In this document: piece by piece, positions 23,717-29,891 of the stretch
How positions within the stretch are numbered: position 1 is the first letter of the stretch
Layout of the letters: each line of letters opens with the position of its first letter
From: a virus
Length of the DNA stretch: 64,000 bases
Virus record (IMG/VR): IMGVR_UViG_3300036985_009306
Location: 1 to 64,000 of that record
Reading direction: 5' to 3' (one strand)
Program-made: the position numbers and the translations under genes
Notes under the pieces: generated by a model
What the model was told of the DNA's origin: nothing
The model's input: only the letters and a program-made list of their open reading frames with translations
The model's database searches: none

Positions 23717-23754
23717 AAAAAAAAGCTTACGAATGCTCTTTGTAAGCTTTTTTT
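23717..23754 (+). terminator. Strong intrinsic terminator
   Basis: AAAAAAGCTTAC (23719-23730) pairs with GTAAGCTTTTTT (23742-23753) around an 11-base loop and ends in a T run. It lies 23 bases after the 116-aa gene and is A-rich on the left, so it could work in both directions. Confidence 0.85.
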
Positions 23755-23769
23755 GTTGAAGAAAATATT

Positions 23770-23922
23770 ATGTACGTATTTAATGTGTATAATGAAAAAG
23801 AAAAATGTGACAATTGTGGTAAACCACCTGTCGAGATGATAGTTTTTATAGAAGACGGTCATAACGAAAAGTATTGCATGGAATGTTTTTCAAAGAAGAA
23901 ATTTCCTGAACCTGAGGTCTAA
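23770..23922 (+). CDS. Zinc-ribbon-like peptide, 50 aa
   Basis: ATG 23770 to TAA 23920-23922. The product has KCDNCGKPP near residue 13 and YCMECFSKKK near 36, two CxxC pairs about 20 residues apart, a typical zinc ribbon. The next gene starts one base after its stop (TAAAATG). The role is unknown; small zinc ribbons in phages often bind nucleic acid or partner proteins. Confidence 0.6.
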   Translation: MYVFNVYNEKEKCDNCGKPPVEMIVFIEDGHNEKYCMECFSKKKFPEPEV

Positions 23923-23923
23923 A

Positions 23924-24514
23924 ATGTCTGCTACAATATATAAAGGTCAAATTCTTACTAAAAATGACTTAAAAGTTTTCATTCTTGATGAAAATGGCAA
24001 CTACATGAACCCATTTTCAATAATTTACACTATTTATAGATGCAAAACATTTTCACAAAGCAATGTACCAGTTAATAATTACTGGGATAATATTTGGCGA
24101 ACACAATATATGAGATATTTGAATGGTCCACCAGATATAACATTTCCCCCTGCAGATTTTCCTCTTTCTCCTGGTAATACTATTCCTGTAACATATCAAG
24201 CAATTAATCCCAATAATACTACAAGTAATCAAGAATGTGGAGAAGAACCTGTTCTAGAAACTATAGATTCTCAACCTATCATTTTTGGAATAGGTAAATT
24301 TTTTGCGGCATGGAAAATTGCAAATGATTTGGATATCGGAACTTATAGAATCAAATGGCATATAAGAAAATTAACTGATTCTCCAATTTATGAAGAAATA
24401 GAAAAATTCAATGTCATTAATAGAATAGATCAATATAACTATTCACTCATGAATGGTGCTAATGGCAGACTTCCAAATGATGAATATGGAAATGAGAATT
24501 TATGGGCAGGATAA
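23924..24514 (+). CDS. Ig-like virion protein, 196 aa
   Basis: ATG 23924. The opening MSATIYKGQILTKNDLKVFI parallels the start of the 26105 protein (KQGQTLTKDDLNVYF), and GIGKFFAAWKIANDLDIGTYRIK matches that protein's G-x-Y-F-A-x-W-x-I step. Between them is a Pro/Asn-rich insertion of about 70 residues. It ends GNENLWAG. A beta-sandwich structural protein, possibly part of the neck or a decoration, is inferred. Its last 12 bases are the start of a repeat copied at 25201. Confidence 0.65.
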   Translation: MSATIYKGQILTKNDLKVFILDENGNYMNPFSIIYTIYRCKTFSQSNVPVNNYWDNIWRTQYMRYLNGPPDITFPPADFPLSPGNTIPVTYQAINPNNTTSNQECGEEPVLETIDSQPIIFGIGKFFAAWKIANDLDIGTYRIKWHIRKLTDSPIYEEIEKFNVINRIDQYNYSLMNGANGRLPNDEYGNENLWAG

Positions 24515-24636
24515 TAATATTATATTTACGTTTATCACATAGGAGCAAAAATGCATAAACATTCTAATAACTGTCAGATGTGCAAAATTTATTCAAGCAT
24601 TGAAACTTTGAAATTGTCACCAAAACAAAGAGCTGA
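24503..24636 (+). repeat. Duplicated gene-start block, copy A
   Basis: These 134 bases cover the end of the 23924 gene, the intergenic bases, the Shine-Dalgarno and start codon of the 24551 gene, and its first 28 codons. They recur at 25201-25334. Within them, bases 24541-24556 (AGGAGCAAAAATGCAT) are in the reverse orientation relative to copy B. Confidence 0.95.
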
Positions 24637-25174
24637 GTTAGAACAAATAGATATAGAGAATAATAAGAGAGTTGACACGACAGAACAGAAAGAAATTAAA
24701 AAGAAGTATGATAAAGTAGTTAGAGATATGAAAGAATGGGCTAAAACAACAGGACTTGAATTTAGACACAACGTACCGTTGCCTGGCATTCTTCCTGAGT
24801 TTGTAGTAAAAAATATTATGTTTGACACTCCTGAAAATGAAAAAATCTTGAAGAATTTTATACCAGAGCAATTGAATGAATATGAGTATTTTGATGCAAG
24901 TATGCAAAGAAGTGAAGAAAAGACTTTGGAGCTTATACGAAAACTGACAGATGCAAGACCTATTAGCAAGAAACTTAAACCCGTTTTACAAGAAATTTTC
25001 AAAGATGCAACTATAAGAGTACCAACTGGTGTTTTATCAAATAATATAATAGAAATTAAGACACCTGGTAGATTTAAACTTTTTAGGATTTTTATAAAAG
25101 GTCATCCTCAATATAGAAACGGAATTGATATTTTACCACAAGTTGAAGAAATTATACAAACATTAAATGGATAG
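24551..25174 (+). CDS. Hypothetical protein, 207 aa
   Basis: ATG 24551 with AGGAG at 24541-24545. The N-terminus HKHSNNCQMCKIYSS has CxxC and His residues that may bind metal. The middle is a charged helix (RAELEQIDIENNKRVDTTEQ), and the C-terminus is alpha/beta (GRFKLFRIFIKGHPQYRNG, IDILPQVEEIIQTLNG). No family is recognised. Its ribosome-binding and start region is duplicated downstream with a 16-bp inversion. It stops at TAG, after which the same frame continues for 44 codons through a Lys-rich and then hydrophobic stretch. Confidence 0.65.
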   Translation: MHKHSNNCQMCKIYSSIETLKLSPKQRAELEQIDIENNKRVDTTEQKEIKKKYDKVVRDMKEWAKTTGLEFRHNVPLPGILPEFVVKNIMFDTPENEKILKNFIPEQLNEYEYFDASMQRSEEKTLELIRKLTDARPISKKLKPVLQEIFKDATIRVPTGVLSNNIIEIKTPGRFKLFRIFIKGHPQYRNGIDILPQVEEIIQTLNG

Positions 25175-25200
25175 AGAAAATCAAAAAAGAAGAATGGTGC

Positions 25201-25334
25201 TGGGCAGGATAATAATATTATATTTACGTTTATCACATATGCATTTTTGCTCCTAAACATTCTAATAACTGTCAGATGTGCAAAATTTATTCAAGCATTG
25301 AAACTTTGAAATTGTCACCAAAACAAAGAGCTGA
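25201..25334 (+). repeat. Duplicated gene-start block, copy B, with inverted RBS/start segment
   Basis: Identical to 24503-24636 except that 25239-25254 (ATGCATTTTTGCTCCT) is the exact reverse complement of 24541-24556. The inversion removes the Shine-Dalgarno and ATG from the + strand, so this copy has no translation start for the duplicated codons. It lies between the end of the 24551 gene and a 47-aa zinc-ribbon gene. Confidence 0.95.
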
Positions 25335-25352
25335 TAAAAAAGGAGCAAAACA

Positions 25353-25496
25353 ATGTCAAATATGATTGAATGTCACAACTGTAAAAAACTTATTTCTGTA
25401 GAATGGGATGTTTGGACAAAATGTCCATTTTGTGGGGAAGGCCAGACTTGGCGTCATTCTCTCACTCCTGAAGAGATAATAGAACAGCGGAAATGA
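25353..25496 (+). CDS. Zinc-ribbon peptide, 47 aa
   Basis: ATG 25353 with AAAGGAG about 9 bases upstream (near 25339-25343). The product is MSNMIECHNCKKLISVEWD followed by WTKCPFCGEGQTW, two CxxC pairs as in short zinc ribbons or rubredoxin-like knuckles, then EEIIEQRK. It starts 18 bases after the duplicated block. Function unknown. Confidence 0.65.
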   Translation: MSNMIECHNCKKLISVEWDVWTKCPFCGEGQTWRHSLTPEEIIEQRK

Positions 25497-25511
25497 AGAA
25501 AAAGAAGATGA

Positions 25512-25584
25512 ATGAAAAAAACTATCATAGAGTATAAAAAAAGTTGCAATTGAGATTTTAGCAATGTCTGATAAAATCAAATAA
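25512..25584 (+). pseudogene. Possible 23-residue peptide gene with an A-run frame break
   Basis: ATG 25512 reads MKKTIIEYKKSCN; removing one A from the run near 25540 gives a 23-residue frame ending VAIEILAMSDKIK at TAA 25582-25584. The only support is composition and the similar breaks elsewhere. Bases 25585-25632 hold nothing else except the next ribosome-binding site. Confidence 0.2.
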
Positions 25585-25632
25585 TTGGTTACTCAAAGAA
25601 TATTGAATGATAATGAAAGTTAAGGAGATGAA

Positions 25633-26094
25633 ATGAACATTCAAGAAATTTCTAAAGAAATAAGAAAGATAGCTCAAGAAATTATAGCAGAATCAAAATA
25701 TAAAGTGAGTGACATTGTAGTTCTTAAAGAAGATATGAAGGGTTATAAAGATAAAATTTTAGCTAAAAAGGGTGACAAAGTTAAAATTGTACATGTTTAT
25801 GAGGGTAAAAAATTTCATGATTATGAAGTAGAGGCATTAAAAAATAAAGAAGTTTTCAATGTTAATCATGACGAAGTATTCTCTGAAGAAACAAGGTATA
25901 AAGTCAATGATGAAGTCATTCTAAGAGAAAACATAGAAGGTACTGAAGATTATACTTTGGCAATAAAAGGTGACAAAGCAAAAATTTTAAAAGTTTATCC
26001 CGAAGATGAAGCTAAAAAATTAGGTTATGATTATGAAATAAAAACTTTATCAAATTCACAAATATTTGATGTAGAACATTCAAGTCTTAAATAA
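25633..26094 (+). CDS. Tandem SH3-like domain protein, 153 aa
   Basis: ATG 25633 with AAGGAG upstream. After a short helix (MNIQEISKEIRKIAQEII) come two homologous modules of about 60 residues: YKVSDIVVLKEDMKGYKDK ... KKGDKVKIVHVY and YKVNDEVILRENIEGTEDY ... IKGDKAKILKVY. The G-D-K-x-K-I/V strand pattern is typical of SH3-like or KOW-like barrels. Such domains bind protein or RNA. The N-terminal helix resembles those of the small Cys-rich paralogues at 22683-23346. Confidence 0.7.
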   Translation: MNIQEISKEIRKIAQEIIAESKYKVSDIVVLKEDMKGYKDKILAKKGDKVKIVHVYEGKKFHDYEVEALKNKEVFNVNHDEVFSEETRYKVNDEVILRENIEGTEDYTLAIKGDKAKILKVYPEDEAKKLGYDYEIKTLSNSQIFDVEHSSLK

Positions 26095-26104
26095 GGAAAG
26101 AATT

Positions 26105-27004
26105 ATGGCATCATTAAAACAGGGTCAAACACTAACAAAAGACGATCTTAATGTATATTTTTATGTTGGTGGAAGTCTATCTGATCCTTATTGGGTTACT
26201 TTTACTCTTTTTGACTCTACTTCAGGAAGTGATGTTGTTATAGGTTTGCCAGAAAGGATACCTATTAAATTTGGTGCAGGCAGTTATTTTGCACCTTGGA
26301 CTATACCTAACGATGAACCAATGGGATTGCATAAAATTAGATGGAAATATAAAGATTCAACTACTTCTATAGAAAAACAAGATTTTGAAGAGTTCCAGAT
26401 AATTCCTTTATGTGCAGGAACAGGCTTAGTCTATCCTGTAGAAATTATGTATCTAATCCAACACCTTAGAAACAAATTGAGAGACAACAATCCAGATAAG
26501 AATTATCATTTTTCTCCTCCGACATCTGAAGCTGGAATAGCAGGATTCACGTTAACTAGAGGATTCCGCTGGGATGACGATTCTCTTTATATGCATTTAG
26601 TTCAAGCTTGTAATTATATAAACTTGATACCACCAGACACAGCTTATTCTTTAGAAACTATTCCCGGACCTTGGCAACCATTAGTATTATTGCAAGCAAT
26701 GAGCTATGCTTTATATGATTTAGCAATTCTCTGGATGAATGAAGAATTTACCTACAATCTAAATGGCATTTCTTTAGACATTATGAGAAGCGATAAGTAC
26801 ATGGGTGCGGCACAAACGATCCAGGGACAGGTCGATACACAACTAACAGATGCAAAACGGCGTCTACATTACATGGTCGGGCTAAGGCAAAGTAGGTACA
26901 CCATGACGTACGGGGGGTTCTTTGGGCCTTGGACCAGCGGTAGAATGTCAATTAAGAAATGGGTGCTCGGTTTTGGAACTCAAACTGGTAAGGGTTTTAA
27001 CTAA
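26105..27004 (+). CDS. Virion structural protein with N-terminal Ig-like domain, 299 aa
   Basis: ATG 26105 with AAGGA upstream. Residues 1 to about 105 are a beta-sandwich (LKQGQTLTKDDLNVYFYVGG, FGAGSYFAPWTIPNDEPMGL, FEEFQIIPLC) shared with the 23924 and 23343 proteins. Residues about 110-299 are helical and contain VYPVEIMYLIQHLRNKLRD, FRWDDDSLYMHLVQACNYI, a run of Trp/Tyr/Leu helices, and a Gly/Arg-rich end (LRQSRYTMTYGGFFGPW). The size and mix suggest a head-tail connector or neck protein. The last 200 bases are less A+T-biased. A hairpin follows. Confidence 0.65.
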   Translation: MASLKQGQTLTKDDLNVYFYVGGSLSDPYWVTFTLFDSTSGSDVVIGLPERIPIKFGAGSYFAPWTIPNDEPMGLHKIRWKYKDSTTSIEKQDFEEFQIIPLCAGTGLVYPVEIMYLIQHLRNKLRDNNPDKNYHFSPPTSEAGIAGFTLTRGFRWDDDSLYMHLVQACNYINLIPPDTAYSLETIPGPWQPLVLLQAMSYALYDLAILWMNEEFTYNLNGISLDIMRSDKYMGAAQTIQGQVDTQLTDAKRRLHYMVGLRQSRYTMTYGGFFGPWTSGRMSIKKWVLGFGTQTGKGFN

Positions 27005-27022
27005 ACTTCCTTATTAAGTTGA

Positions 27023-27064
27023 TTTACAAGCAATAATTTATCAAAAATTATTTGTAAACTTTTT
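27023..27064. terminator. Bidirectional hairpin between convergent genes
   Basis: TTTACA (27023-27028) pairs with TGTAAA (27053-27058), and inside it AATAATTT pairs with AAATTATT, giving a long A+T stem followed by CTTTTT. It lies between the + strand virion gene and the reverse-strand nuclease cassette, so it may end both. Confidence 0.5.
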
Positions 27065-27111
27065 AAATTTACAAATAATAAAAACTTAAATTAAATGTAA
27101 ACAATGAGTAT

Positions 27112-27720
27112 TTAATTTTTTTGTATTAAAGGCATTACTTTTTCATCAAGTTCTTTGAAGCAAATTTCTTTATTTTCTATAAAATGTCTTGACACTGGGG
27201 TGACTATTAAGGGCTTTATACCAAGCTTCTCATAAATTGACAATTTCCCGTCCCAATCTATGTCATCTTCTCTTGCTAATCCATCAATTTCAACATACAT
27301 ATCATAATCAGGTAAATAGTAATCTGATGCCCTATATGTAGGTTTTAACCTTGGGTGAGCAATATGTTTAATTTTTCTTTCAGTTAACCATTCATCAAAA
27401 TCCATTTCATTCAATGATTGAAATCTATGACCATCTGAACATTTTCCCTGGTATCCATATTTGTGTCTATTATCATCTAATTGTTTAGGATGACCGCAGT
27501 TATAACAATTAATTGCATTCCAAAATCTATGTTTTGTTGCCTGATATTCTTCTCCACATGTTCTACAAATTTTCATATATTTACCATCTTTAAAACAAGA
27601 TTGCATAAATTCTTTCATTTTTGGTCTACAATCTTTGCAAACAATGTTTCTGTCTTTGGGTTCATCATTGGTTGTGTATTTTTTGCAAATCTGACAATAA
27701 TCTTGTTTCATTCTGTTCAT
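27112..27720 (-). CDS. Zinc-finger PD-(D/E)XK-type endonuclease, 202 aa
   Basis: Reverse strand. The N-terminal 80 residues carry four CxxC pairs (C9/C12, C28/C31, C52/C55, C72/C75), likely two zinc modules. The C-terminal 90 residues hold ASDYYLPDYDMYVEIDGL, with Glu 144 and Lys 159 at the spacing of a PD-(D/E)XK active site, followed by YEKLGIKPLIVTPVS. This resembles the nuclease domains of homing-type or Vsr-like enzymes. It lies 5 bases behind a second multi-CxxC gene. A mobile homing endonuclease or a host-DNA-targeting nuclease is possible. Confidence 0.7.
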   Translation of the reverse strand: MNRMKQDYCQICKKYTTNDEPKDRNIVCKDCRPKMKEFMQSCFKDGKYMKICRTCGEEYQATKHRFWNAINCYNCGHPKQLDDNRHKYGYQGKCSDGHRFQSLNEMDFDEWLTERKIKHIAHPRLKPTYRASDYYLPDYDMYVEIDGLAREDDIDWDGKLSIYEKLGIKPLIVTPVSRHFIENKEICFKELDEKVMPLIQKN

Positions 27721-27725
27721 TTCTT

Positions 27726-28352
27726 TTAACTTTTTGTCTTTTCGTAATTGTTTTTCTTTGCTCTACATTCTTCACAATAAACTATAGTTGCTTTAGGTTT
27801 CGTCGTCATAACTACTTTACCACAGTTTGGTTCTGGGCATTTACGTGGCCAAGAAAATTTTCTATGTTCATTAAAATATTTTTCATATCTTTCTTTTCTT
27901 CTTGCTTGAATACAATCAGGACAGAAAAAAGCTTTATAAGAAATTTCTTTACCTATTTCTTTATACTCTTTGCATCTTCCACAAAGTCTATATGTTTTGT
28001 CAAAATATTCTTCACAATTTATTGCTTCTGTACATTCATCACAAATGAATTTTCTAAAGTTAAAGTTTTCACTTCTTTTAAAAGTACTGTCACATTTTTC
28101 ACAAGTAGTGAAATACTCATTAGATTCATCTGTGCATTTTTGACATATATGTTTTTTTATCTTTTTGTCTGTTAAAAACTCATTACAACAATATTGACAT
28201 AGATCTTTCTTTTTGTTATTGCTTATATCTTCTCGACTAAATTGTTTTTTGTCGACACAGTCATTACAAATTCTTGAATCACTAATAAATAAGTTTGAAT
28301 CTAGACTTCTAGAACAATATTTACAAGTTCTAACATCAATTTTTTTATTCAT
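27726..28352 (-). CDS. Multi zinc-knuckle protein, 208 aa
   Basis: Reverse strand. About eight CxxC pairs spread over the whole chain (for example CKYCSRS, CNDC, CQYCCNEF, CQKC, CEKCDSTF, CDEC, CGRCKEY, CPDC, CEECRAK) suggest four or more zinc modules separated by basic linkers, and little else. Such arrays bind nucleic acid or act as adaptors. It overlaps its upstream neighbour by 4 bases and is followed at 5 bases by a nuclease with the same kind of zinc modules. No exact family is recognised. Confidence 0.68.
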   Translation of the reverse strand: MNKKIDVRTCKYCSRSLDSNLFISDSRICNDCVDKKQFSREDISNNKKKDLCQYCCNEFLTDKKIKKHICQKCTDESNEYFTTCEKCDSTFKRSENFNFRKFICDECTEAINCEEYFDKTYRLCGRCKEYKEIGKEISYKAFFCPDCIQARRKERYEKYFNEHRKFSWPRKCPEPNCGKVVMTTKPKATIVYCEECRAKKNNYEKTKS

Positions 28353-28702
28353 ATTGATCGTAGAACACTTCTGACAAGTTTTAATTTTTTCGACATAAAA
28401 ATAGGATTTCCTTTATTGTTTTTTATTATATCACGAATATATGATTTTGAATATTGATATTGTTTTGTTCTTTCTGAATAACGTACGACATGTCTAAAAT
28501 CTTTATTTTTAGAGCTAATTGGATTTTGATTAAGATCTGCACACTCTGAATGAAACATTTCTATTGAAAACTCATTGTCTGTCCAAAATAAAATTTCTAC
28601 AGAAACCGAATCTGGACCACAATCAATTTTATCTATAAGATAGTTTTCAAGCCGTTTGATTATAGTGTTAATTTTCTTAAACAGATGTGTTTTGATAAAC
28701 AT
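28349..28702 (-). CDS. Hypothetical protein at head of reverse-strand operon, 117 aa
   Basis: Reverse strand. Its ATG (28702-28700) follows AGAGGATAAT on the minus strand, the best ribosome-binding site of the cassette, so it is the first gene. The product starts MFIKTHLFKKINTIIKRLEN, continues with VEILFWTDNEFSIEMFHSE, and ends with a basic segment (MSKKLKLVRSVLRSI). No family is recognised. The set of three is flanked on both sides by hairpins. Confidence 0.6.
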   Translation of the reverse strand: MFIKTHLFKKINTIIKRLENYLIDKIDCGPDSVSVEILFWTDNEFSIEMFHSECADLNQNPISSKNKDFRHVVRYSERTKQYQYSKSYIRDIIKNNKGNPIFMSKKLKLVRSVLRSI

Positions 28703-28776
28703 ATTATCCTCTTTTAAAAGATAAAATAATTACTGTTAGAAAAGATATCGAAAATATGCTTATTAAATGCCAAGAC

Positions 28777-28819
28777 AAAGTCTATAGTATTGAGAAGTTA
28801 TCTCTTAGATATAGACTTT
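28777..28819. terminator. Long hairpin upstream of the reverse-strand cassette
   Basis: AAAGTCTATA (28777-28786) pairs with TATAGACTTT (28810-28819), with an inner GAGA/TCTC stem, and is followed by T-rich sequence on the + strand and preceded by a shorter A+T-rich stretch. A terminator for leftward or rightward transcription, or a boundary element of the cassette, is possible. The rest of 28703-28880 shows no gene. Confidence 0.45.
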
Positions 28820-28880
28820 TCTATACTTTTTATTAAGATGATCATATTAGTCATCATATAAGATAATAGCTAAGCAAATT

Positions 28881-29159
28881 TTGTCAAAAGAGAGTCTTGG
28901 GAAGAAGTTTAAAGAAGCAATTGAAGAGTATACAGGCAAAAAAGTAAAAAGAATTGAATTTATTGAAGATCCAAAAGTTGATGGAACATATGCTATTCGT
29001 TCAGACAAAAAAGAAGAATGGTTAATAGTTCATTATAAACCAATATGGACAGCAGAAGAAGCATCTCATCATCTTGAAGAATCTGAATTTACTAAATGGC
29101 CACCAGTTTCTGGTGAGTTACAATTTTTATGTAAGGAATTTAAATCAAGTGCAATATGA
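28881..29159 (+). CDS. Hypothetical protein, 92 aa, TTG start, possibly frameshifted at the 3' end
   Basis: The first start in frame is TTG 28881, without a Shine-Dalgarno; codons upstream to 28851 are also open. The product begins SKESLGKKFKEAIEEYTGKK, then VKRIEFIEDPKVDGTYAI, EEWLIVHYKPIW and EFTKWPPVSGELQF. After TGA 29157-29159 the +1 frame reads DAADIVLQIEKRK to TAA 29197-29199, which looks like a natural C-terminus, so a one-base error near 29154 is likely. Function unknown. Confidence 0.45.
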   Translation: MSKESLGKKFKEAIEEYTGKKVKRIEFIEDPKVDGTYAIRSDKKEEWLIVHYKPIWTAEEASHHLEESEFTKWPPVSGELQFLCKEFKSSAI

Positions 29160-29248
29160 TGCTGCTGACATTGTTTTGCAGATAGAAAAAAGAAAATAAA
29201 ATTATGTGATCTGTTATACTTGCCGTCGCCACCTGTGATAGAGTTTTT

Positions 29249-29350
29249 ATGGTCGGAGATACAACCGAATTAACAGCAGCAGAGCGCCGAGGATTAAACG
29301 ATTATAGAAAGAATGAAAATGAAACCAACGATGCAGACACTGTTTTTTGA
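29249..29350 (+). CDS. Possible 33-residue peptide in a GC-richer patch
   Basis: ATG 29249 gives MVGDTTELTAAERRGLNDY and ends TGA 29348-29350, overlapping the next gene in another frame. The GC content of 29215-29300 is higher than the surroundings. A competing frame in the same stretch (LPSPPVIEFLW) also looks plausible, so the call is weak. Confidence 0.3.
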   Translation: MVGDTTELTAAERRGLNDYRKNENETNDADTVF

Positions 29351-29789
29351 CAAAGATGGGACTGGAAATTGTTTCGAGGCTTGTCTTGCCTCGATTTTTG
29401 AAATTGATTTAGTTGGCGTTCCAATGTTCCATGACAAAGATTGGTTTCCGCGATTTTACGAATGGTTAGTTTCAAAAGGTTTTGAATATCACGGTACGAT
29501 CAAGCCGTCCAATGTTTCGATGTACAGCAAGGGTGTAGATGGGTATTTTATAGTAGCTGGAGAATCTCCACGCGGAAAACATATTCGCGGCGGACATGCA
29601 GTTGTTTATAAAAACGGAGTGTTAGTGCATGATCCGCACCCTTCTGGTGCAGGAGTTGCAAGTATTAAATATGGTATGGCAATAGAAAAAGATCAAGATG
29701 CGTGCTCCGAAACAGCGGAAACGGGCGAATATCTTACAACAGCAAATGGTGTTAAGTATCATTCAATTAATGAAAATTATCCCAATTGA
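29313..29789 (+). CDS. Papain-like cysteine peptidase candidate, 158 aa
   Basis: ATG 29313 with several in-frame ATGs close behind. The chain has GTGNCFEACLASIFEIDL near residue 17 with a candidate nucleophile Cys 20 after Asn, IRGGHAVVYKNGVLVHDPHP near residue 91 with a candidate His and Asp, and SPRGKHIRGG before it. This C...H...D layout matches a group of small phage proteins thought to have a papain-like fold; activity is not proven for them. Codon use is noticeably less A+T-rich than neighbouring genes, which suggests recent acquisition. Substrate unknown. Confidence 0.55.
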   Translation: MKMKPTMQTLFFDKDGTGNCFEACLASIFEIDLVGVPMFHDKDWFPRFYEWLVSKGFEYHGTIKPSNVSMYSKGVDGYFIVAGESPRGKHIRGGHAVVYKNGVLVHDPHPSGAGVASIKYGMAIEKDQDACSETAETGEYLTTANGVKYHSINENYPN

Positions 29790-29837
29790 ACATAGAAACT
29801 TCAAGAAAGATATTTCAAGAAAGTTATTAAAAAGATA

Positions 29838-29888
29838 ATGATAGAGAAACTGGCCGAAGAAGTAGAAATGCTTTCTAAAGAAGAATAA
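29838..29888 (+). CDS. Possible 16-residue peptide
   Basis: ATG 29838 to TAA 29886-29888 gives MIEKLAEEVEMLSKEE, and the next ATG follows 3 bases later. It resembles the short amphipathic N-termini of several neighbours but is too short to be certain. Confidence 0.2.
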   Translation: MIEKLAEEVEMLSKEE

Positions 29889-29891
29889 ATA

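Noticed and set aside
24541-24556. Classical invertible promoter flanked by recombinase sites
   Set aside because: The inverted part is only 16 bp, has no long flanking inverted repeats, and no invertase gene is in the window.
27481-28175. Two long + strand frames opposite the reverse-strand zinc-finger genes
   Set aside because: They translate to Phe/Cys/Ser-rich strings typical of the antisense of Lys/Glu/Cys-rich genes, lack ribosome-binding sites, and the minus-strand frames have clear CxxC and nuclease motifs.
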